From Oreohelix idahoensis (lineage: Eukaryota; Mollusca; Gastropoda; Stylommatophora; Oreohelicidae): a stretch of DNA of 64,000 nucleotides. Both the position numbers and the translations under genes were made by a program. The notes beneath the pieces are model-generated. The model was not told the DNA's origin. It did not search any database and was given only the letters and a program-made list of their open reading frames with translations. The first letter of the stretch is position 1. Every line of letters starts with the position of its first letter. Of the stretch, positions 58,215 through 64,000 are shown piece after piece. The stretch is from the NCBI GenBank assembly GCA_024509875.1, contig JAMPIV010005037.1, forward strand, positions 116,001 through 180,000, given 5' to 3'.

Positions 58215-59749
58215 CTGAAGCACATTAAAAACGCACCACTATTATATATACTGATGCCGAGAAGCTGGGGAAAAAAAGTGTGGGAATGGATTTTCCCCGT
58301 GTTTGTCATGAGGTAGAGAGCGAATGGCTGCTGGAATGGAAAGTGCATGATTTAACCCACGGGTTTGTGTACAGACTACACGAAAACAATGAAAGTTACA
58401 CGTGCAACACGATTCCCAACAGCTATGATCCTGAAAATGTGTACGCGTTGTGGCAGTATACTCGGTATAAAAAGGCCGTTGAGACAAAACACCCAGTACA
58501 TGTGCTTGAAATGCCACGACTCTCTGAAAACGACCGCCAACGAGCCATTGGTATGTTGGAGACCGGAATGAGCTCGCGGGCCATTGCCAGAAGGATGAAT
58601 TGCCACCACATCACTATTGTACGTCTCAATGAACATTACGGAACCACTGGCAGTGCCCGGGATAGACTTCGGAGTGGCCAACCACGAGTTACTACCCCTG
58701 CGCAAGATCGTCATATTGTGCTGAGTCACCTAAGGAATCGTTCTCTCCCGGCAAGTCAAACAGCAAGAGCAATAGTGGGTAGACGTGGGCAAGTCTCTCG
58801 AATGACAGTCATACGACGACTCAGAGATACAGGCCTTACTGCAAGACGACCTTATGTTGGGCCAAACTTGACTCACAGACATCGTCAGCAGCGCCTGCAA
58901 TCGGCAGAGCAACATGTCAGATGGACTAGACTATAGTGGAATGCTGTCCTATTCACAGACGAGAGCAGATTCAACATATCCTTTGCTGATGGACGTATGC
59001 GGATTTGGCGACGGTGTGGAGAGCGCTTTGCAGATTGCTGTGTTCGTCAGCACAACCGATTTGGAGGTGGCAGTATTCACAGTTGGGGAGGATTCAGTTT
59101 TCCCCATCGCTTGCCTCTTCACGTATCCGTGGAAATGTTAATGCTGTGACACATCGAGATGAGGTTCTGGATGCATTGGTTGCTCCTGCGTTCACAAATT
59201 ATCCAGACTTGCAGCTTCTCCAGCAGGATAACGCACGTGCGCACACCGCATGCATTACGCAGCAATATCTACAGCAGCAGAACATTGTGACGATTGATTG
59301 GCCTGCCCTATCACCAGACATGTCCCCTATAGAACATCTGTGGGACGAGCTTGGACGCAGAGTCTACAGGCACGGTTCTCCAGCTAATCTGCAACAGCTC
59401 GAAGCTGCTCTTACACGTGAATGGGACTTGATTCCCCGGAATTTCCTTCAGAGACTTGTGCATTCCATGCGGAGCCGCTGCCAAGCTTGTTTGCAAGCAC
59501 ACGGTGGACATACCAGATACTGAGGATAGTGTGAATTAATTTTTTTTATTGGTTGCATTTTTGGTTTTCTCCCTTGCCTGCACAGAATGCAATGAATTTC
59601 ATAACAATCAAATGTACAAATTAATGACCAGCATGGATTCATAGGAAAATGAATAAAGATTCCAAACATGTAAACTTGTAAACACTTATATTTACATTTC
59701 ACACTCTGTTCCTGGATTATACAGGTGGTGCGTTTTTATTGTGCTTCAG
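58215..59749 (+). mobile_element. Tc1-like DNA transposon
   Basis: The 1535-bp element has inverted ends CTGAAGCACATTAAAAACGC and CTGAAGCACAATAAAAACGC, flanked by TA at 58213-58214 and 59750-59751. One transposase gene, now broken, fills the middle. It sits in the AT-rich outer tip of the foldback's right arm. Confidence 0.93.
58511..59523 (+). pseudogene. Tc1-family transposase, broken
   Basis: From the ATG at 58511 the protein starts MPRLSENDRQRAIGMLETGM and SSRAIARRM, the first helix-turn-helix of Tc1 transposases. A second DNA-binding segment (TVIRRLRDTGLTARRP) follows. A TAG at 58934-58936 interrupts the frame just before WNAVLFTDESRF (first catalytic Asp). A one-base insertion near 59128 shifts the frame before HRDEVLDALVAPAF. 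The rest (59150-59523) is open and includes LLQQDNARAHTA (second Asp) and SPDMSPIEHLWDELGRR (the final Glu). The DDE set is visible, but no single frame encodes it. Normal family length is about 340 residues, consistent here. Confidence 0.92.
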
Positions 59750-59939
59750 TATATATTGATGATATGTCCATGTTAGTAAGATTATAAAGCCATTGACTTG
59801 AAGATCTGCATGGACACGGCTGTTTTATTCTCGGGGGTATAGATCTAGAAGGAGTTTAAAAAATAGTATTGACTCATTTCCCTCTGTGCTACTTATGGAG
59901 TATAGGGATGCTGCAGCAGTTAGTCTATTTGTAGCCTCC

Positions 59940-60112
59940 ATGTGTTCTTGTAGTAGTGGTTTCTGTAGCAATTAGGTATATATGATGAGGTTGTCAGCCC
60001 CCCCCCCCCCCCATGCACAACCTCTTATTAGTCGCTTCTTACGACATGCATGAGGGAGCAGTAGTCATATTCTTACTGTCTCCTCAGAGCCCCCCGGGGA
60101 CTACACGTGGGG
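59940..60112 (-). mobile_element. SINE family C copy
   Basis: On the minus strand ctgaggagacagtaagaata, tcatgcatgtcgtaagaagc and aataagaggttgtgcatgg follow the family order. A run of about 14 C (60000-60012) interrupts it. Confidence 0.7.
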
Positions 60113-60125
60113 GTAATAGAATATT

Positions 60126-60362
60126 AAAAAGGTAGTCCCATATCAGATACAGCCGTAGGGGAGTGACGTCACTATACTAAATCCGGCATCAAGAGGTGGG
60201 GTGACAAGTTCCTTTCCTCGCTGCCTTTCCTTCCCTAACTCAAGTACAAAGTCAGGTACTCATTTACAGCTGTGTAGACTGACGCGTGTCGATACCGTGA
60301 ATCGAACCCAGCACCTTTGCCACGAGATACCAGCGCTCTAACCACTCTGTCTGTCGGACGCA
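60126..60362 (-). mobile_element. SINE family A copy (near full length)
   Basis: On the minus strand the head ggttagagcgctggtatctc and the B box gggttcgattcac are well preserved. The body gagtacctgactttgtactt follows, and the tail ends tgggactaccttttt. This is the best second copy of the family after 31-262. Confidence 0.85.
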
Positions 60363-60834
60363 GTAAAGTATTATAGATGAAAAATTCTACAATTTCTTAT
60401 TTCAAATAAAGTGAAGAAAGTGTCAGCCAATTAAGTCCAAGATCGTCTAAAATATACGAGCGTTCACCAGTGGTTACGCATTTAAGGCACAAAAAATGTA
60501 AATTATGCCTGAAGTGATTTAAATTTTCAAAACATTGGCAAAGTCACTTAACACAAATACAAAGAATCAATACCGTCAAACAATCACTTAAGAGATAAAC
60601 TGTGACTTACTGTTGATAAATTGAAATTTAATGACAGATCCTCTGATTCTAGTCTAAGGTAATTGGACAAGTAATTCTTGATAAGTGACATCTTCGGAAA
60701 TGTTCTTAAGTCTATTTTAACCTTTGTAATGAAGGCAAATAATAATGTCCTTGCTGTCTTGAGTAAATGCGGACTGATTCGTGTTTGTCTTCACGGCTTA
60801 GATTTGTGGACAAATTATCTAGATTGTTCTGATG
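60363..60834. other. No recognised gene or element
   Basis: AT-rich sequence; nothing recognised. Confidence 0.45.
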
Positions 60835-61048
60835 GCTACTTACTTACTTAGTCGTGCCTCTTCCACCCTAGGGTGTAGAGATTTGCCAGAGAGCGCGCCA
60901 TACTATCATCGTATCAGCTGTCTTCCTCCCGGTCTGGTTCCAGTCTAGTCCTCGGGTCCTTCAGAGATTATCTAATGTCCTCCCACGGAACGTTGGGTCG
61001 TCCTTGAATCTGGATCCCTGGTTCTTGGTTTCCCATATTGTTCGTTTG
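60835..61048 (-). mobile_element. LINE 3' fragment
   Basis: cttacttacttagtcg, gagagcgcgccatactat, cttcctcccggtctggttcc and gagattatctaatgtcc match the minus-strand copies at 28500 and 43275. The TAAG-type simple repeat at its end is likely the LINE 3' terminus. Confidence 0.65.
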
Positions 61049-62215
61049 TTCTGATAACGCAGCATTAATATTGGCCAACAAACAAGGGAAAATAAACTAT
61101 GTGTCATTTATTCCAATGTCTTATTGATAATAGAATCAGCGACAATGAGTGTATCAGACACACGCCGTGGTGAGCGCTGGAAATATATGTGGACTGAACG
61201 CTGGAAATATATGTGGACTGAACGCTGGAAATATATGTGGACTGAACGATGGAAATATATGTGGACTGAACGCTGGAAATATATGTGGACTGAACGCTGG
61301 AAATATATGTGGACTGAACGCTGGAAATATATGTGGACTGAACGATGGAAATATATGTACACTGAACGCTGGAAATATATGTACACTGAACGCTGGAAAT
61401 ATATGTAGACTGAACGATGGAAATATATGTGGACTGAACGCTGGAAATATATGTGGACTGAACGATGGAAATATATGTAGACTGAACGCTGGAAATATAT
61501 GTAGACGGAACGATGGAAATATATGTAGACTGAACGATGGAAATATATGTAGACTGAACGATGGAAATATATGTAGACTGAACGCTAGAAATATATGTGG
61601 ACTGAACGATGGAAATATATGTAGACTGAACGCTGGAAATATATGTGGACTGAACGCTGGAAATATATGTGGACTAAAGGCTGGAAATATATGTAGACTA
61701 AACGCTGGAAATATATGTGGACTAAAGGCTGGAAATATATGTGGACTAAAGGCTGGAAATATATGTGGACTAAACGCTGGAAATATATGTGGACTAAAGG
61801 CTGGAAATATATGTAGACTGAACGCTGGAAATATATGTGGACTAAACGCTGGAAATATATGTGGACTAAACGCTGGAAATATATGTGGACTAAAGGCTGG
61901 AAATATATGTGGACTAAACGCTGGAAATATATGTGGACTAAAGGCTGGAAATATATGTAGACTGAACGCTGGAAATATATGTGGACTGAACGCTAAAAAT
62001 ATATGTAGACTAAACGCTGGAACTTTATATGGACTAAACGCTGGAAATATATGTGGACTAAAGGCTGGAAATATATGTGGACTAAACGCTGGAACTTTAT
62101 ATGGACTAAACGCTGGAAATTTATGTGGACTAAACGCTGGAACTTTATATGGACTAAACGCTGAAAATATATGTAGACTGAACGATGGAAATATATGTGG
62201 ACTGAACGCTGGAAA

Positions 62216-62430
62216 CCAACGGGCTGATCACCCGTTTGCCAGTCACTTCGATTACGGAAACAACAGCAGATGGATTGATTTGCCGTTGCCCTAAAGACGC
62301 CAATAGGCGTGATGGGAAACAATGGCAAAGAAAACCTATCTGCTGTTGCCCTAAGACGCCACTAGGCGTAATGGCCACTGACTGCTTTGACGGTCGGTGG
62401 CTAAGGACGGAAGAAGAAGAAGAAGAAGAA
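62216..62430 (+). mobile_element. LINE-tail SINE family F, copy in minisatellite (first)
   Basis: It starts ccaacgggctgatcacccgt and ends in a GAA run. The array reads aacgctggaaa on both sides, consistent with a target duplication. Nearly identical to 49648-49861 on the other strand. Confidence 0.85.
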
Positions 62431-62799
62431 CGCTGGAAATATATGTGGACTCAACGCTGGAAATATATGTGGACTAAAGGCTGGAAATATATGTGGACTA
62501 AACGGTGGAACTTTATATGGACTAAACGCTGGAAATATATGTGGACTAAACGCTGGAACTTTATATGGACTAAACGCTGAAAATATATGTAGACTGAACG
62601 ATGGAAATATATGTGGACTAAAGGCTGGAAATATATGTGGACTAAACGCTGGAAATATATGTAGACTAAACGCTGGAAATATATGTAGACTAAACGCTGG
62701 AAATATATGTAGACTGAACGCTGAAAATATATGTGGACTGAACGCTGGAAATATATGTGGACTGAACGCTGGAAATATATGTGGACTAAAGGCTGGAAA

Positions 62800-63009
62800 C
62801 CAACGGGCTGATCACCCGTTTGCCAGTCACTTCGATTACGGAAACAACAGCAGATGGATTGATTTGCCGTTGCCCTAAAGACGCCAATAGGCGTGATGGG
62901 AAACAATGGCAAAGAAAACCTATCTGCTGTTGCCCTAAGACGCCACTAGGCGTAATGGCCACTGACTGCTTTGACGGTCGGTGGCTAAGGACGGAAGAAG
63001 AAGAAGAAA
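62800..63009 (+). mobile_element. LINE-tail SINE family F, copy in minisatellite (second)
   Basis: Same start and end as the first copy, but flanked on both sides by aaaggctggaaa. The unit variant differs from that around the first copy. Confidence 0.85.
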
Positions 63010-63119
63010 GGCTGGAAATATATGTAGACTCAACGATAAGATCGTTTCTTCTTGTTTCCGTTTTTGTTCTTTATGAAGCATGGGACCACCAATGTTGCTG
63101 ATTCATTTGCCCAAAGTCT

Positions 63120-63275
63120 GCCGTAAAGCATTGATGTTCTATCGCAGCAGTATTTTCTGTAGCAATCTGTTGTACAAGATGAGTTTGCCAGCCCCTTGTA
63201 CAACCTCATAATTAGTCTTACGCGAAGATTAATTGCTATGCCTGAAGAGTATACAGGTTAAAAGCCCCAACGTAT
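63120..63275 (-). mobile_element. SINE family C fragment
   Basis: On the minus strand taatcttcgcgtaagactaa and tatgaggttgtacaaggggc correspond to the family body, more diverged than other copies. Confidence 0.5.
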
Positions 63276-63424
63276 AAAAAGGTAATTTAACTACTTCACT
63301 TCGCAGCAAATAGCAAGCAACATTTCCGTTTTACGCATACATAATTTTTCTTGGTGCGTTAAGTAAAACTTTCGTGTCATTGTTTTCTTAACACTCATAT
63401 TGATGCACTCAAATTTACGTATAA

Positions 63425-63995
63425 CGTGCAGTGCGCCTAATTTCAGACAAAAACCTCACACAGTGTGTAGACGCATATACATATCTTAACATATTACCAC
63501 TAAGAAAGCGCCTTCTCTTCAACAAAGCCAAATTTATTCACAAAATCTTGTCACAGAATGCTCCAACGTATCTGTGGCCTATTTTCAAATACAGCGGAAG
63601 ACGCAGTCAACGCTTAAATAAATTACACATGCCCAAGCCTAGGCTCGACTTATTCAAGAAAAGTTTACCTTTTTCTGCTGCTCATCTGTGGAATACTCTT
63701 CCACACGACTTAAAAAATACTCTTAGTCCATATTCATTCAATCACAGACTTTTCAAATACATCATGAGTGCAGATTATATGCCACCCTAATTTCGTTATG
63801 TTCTTAAATAATTACATAACATCATATGTAGGTTTTAAAGTTAATTTTGTCCTGTTTAGTATAAATTATAATACGCATCTGTAAATCTGTGTAACTGTTA
63901 TTGTACTGTTACAATGTTGGGATTTTATTTTATTGTACTTTTTTGTTATTTTATTATTTAAGTAATATTTAGGATACGTGTGAGAATAAATGGAT
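63425..63995 (+). mobile_element. LINE carboxy terminus and 3' tail (CR1/L2-like or related)
   Basis: The 119-residue frame 63431-63790 reads LPLRKRLLFNKAKFIHKIL, APTYLWPIFKY, then AAHLWNTLPHDLKNT and FNHRLFKYIMS. This is the usual end of reverse transcriptase proteins in several LINE clades; the WNTLP motif is diagnostic. The upstream side is truncated. About 200 bases of AT-rich 3' sequence reach the window edge, ending near aataaatgga. Clade assignment is uncertain. Confidence 0.75.
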
Positions 63996-64000
63996 TCAGT

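Larger units (their letters stand above)
61172..63030. repeat. 24-bp minisatellite with two SINE insertions
   Basis: The unit gctggaaatatatgtggact plus gaac repeats more than 55 times, with common variants (gtagact, actaaagg, gaactttatatgg). A plus-strand frame of 381 codons crosses most of it, because 24 is divisible by three, but it encodes only an eight-residue repeat (NICGLNAG-like). Two copies of the family F SINE interrupt it. Confidence 0.95.

Noticed and set aside
61149..62294. 381-codon frame in the 24-bp array
   Set aside because: The unit length is divisible by three and the product is an eight-residue repeat. Other frames are also open, there is no start context, and the frame runs into a SINE.

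Overview
This is a repeat-dominated animal (metazoan) nuclear window. Nothing prokaryotic is present: there are no operons, ribosome sites or CRISPR arrays. Almost every kilobase that can be recognised is a transposable element, a fossil of one, or a tandem array. The mix of APE-type LINE fragments, short tRNA-like SINEs, Tigger and Tc1 DNA transposons, Ty3/gypsy elements, long (AT)n runs and many minisatellites suggests an invertebrate, plausibly a lophotrochozoan such as a mollusc. That placement is inference from general familiarity, not something the sequence proves. No convincing host gene was found; one short candidate exon lies at 40681-40848 on the minus strand.

0-12 kb: a tRNA-derived SINE (31-262) abuts a foldback structure (264-1272), followed by microsatellites and SINE pieces. 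A broken RTE-like LINE follows (about 3740-6590), interrupted by about 2 kb carrying a minus-strand gypsy gag, and resumes at 8596-9085. Next is a complete Tigger/pogo transposon (9228-11579) with 28-bp terminal inverted repeats, a TA duplication and an uninterrupted 547-residue transposase.

12-21 kb: a complete minus-strand Ty3/gypsy-type LTR element (12346-21073) with 1853-bp LTRs of about 99% identity and the target duplication ccata. Its pol order is protease, integrase, reverse transcriptase, RNase H. Integrase lies before reverse transcriptase, the Ty1/copia-like order described for Gmr1-type elements. Its frames are broken in four places.

21-35 kb: a 227-bp mariner-like MITE, a 32-bp minisatellite joined to a LINE 3' end, several LINE tails, and a probable hAT-like element (29078-34617). 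A second, internally deleted gypsy element (29338-34106) sits in an (AT)n run inside that hAT-like element.

35-50 kb: SINE and LINE fragments, mostly 5'-truncated, with 36-bp and 31-bp minisatellites and two small retroposons with clear target duplications (45212-45361 and 49648-49861).

50-64 kb: a minisatellite that grew from LINE coding sequence (51019-51735), a retroposon nested in a SINE, a 1.6-kb foldback with a minisatellite in its loop, and a Tc1-like element inserted in its right arm. A 24-bp minisatellite (61172-63030) then carries two copies of a LINE-tail SINE, and a CR1/L2-like LINE terminus lies at the right edge.

The elements interact as hosts and parasites. Short SINEs copy the 3' tail of the resident LINE, retroposons and LTR elements land inside older repeats, and fragments of LINEs and SINEs seed tandem arrays. 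Percent identities and copy numbers are estimates by eye; no alignment or database search was run.
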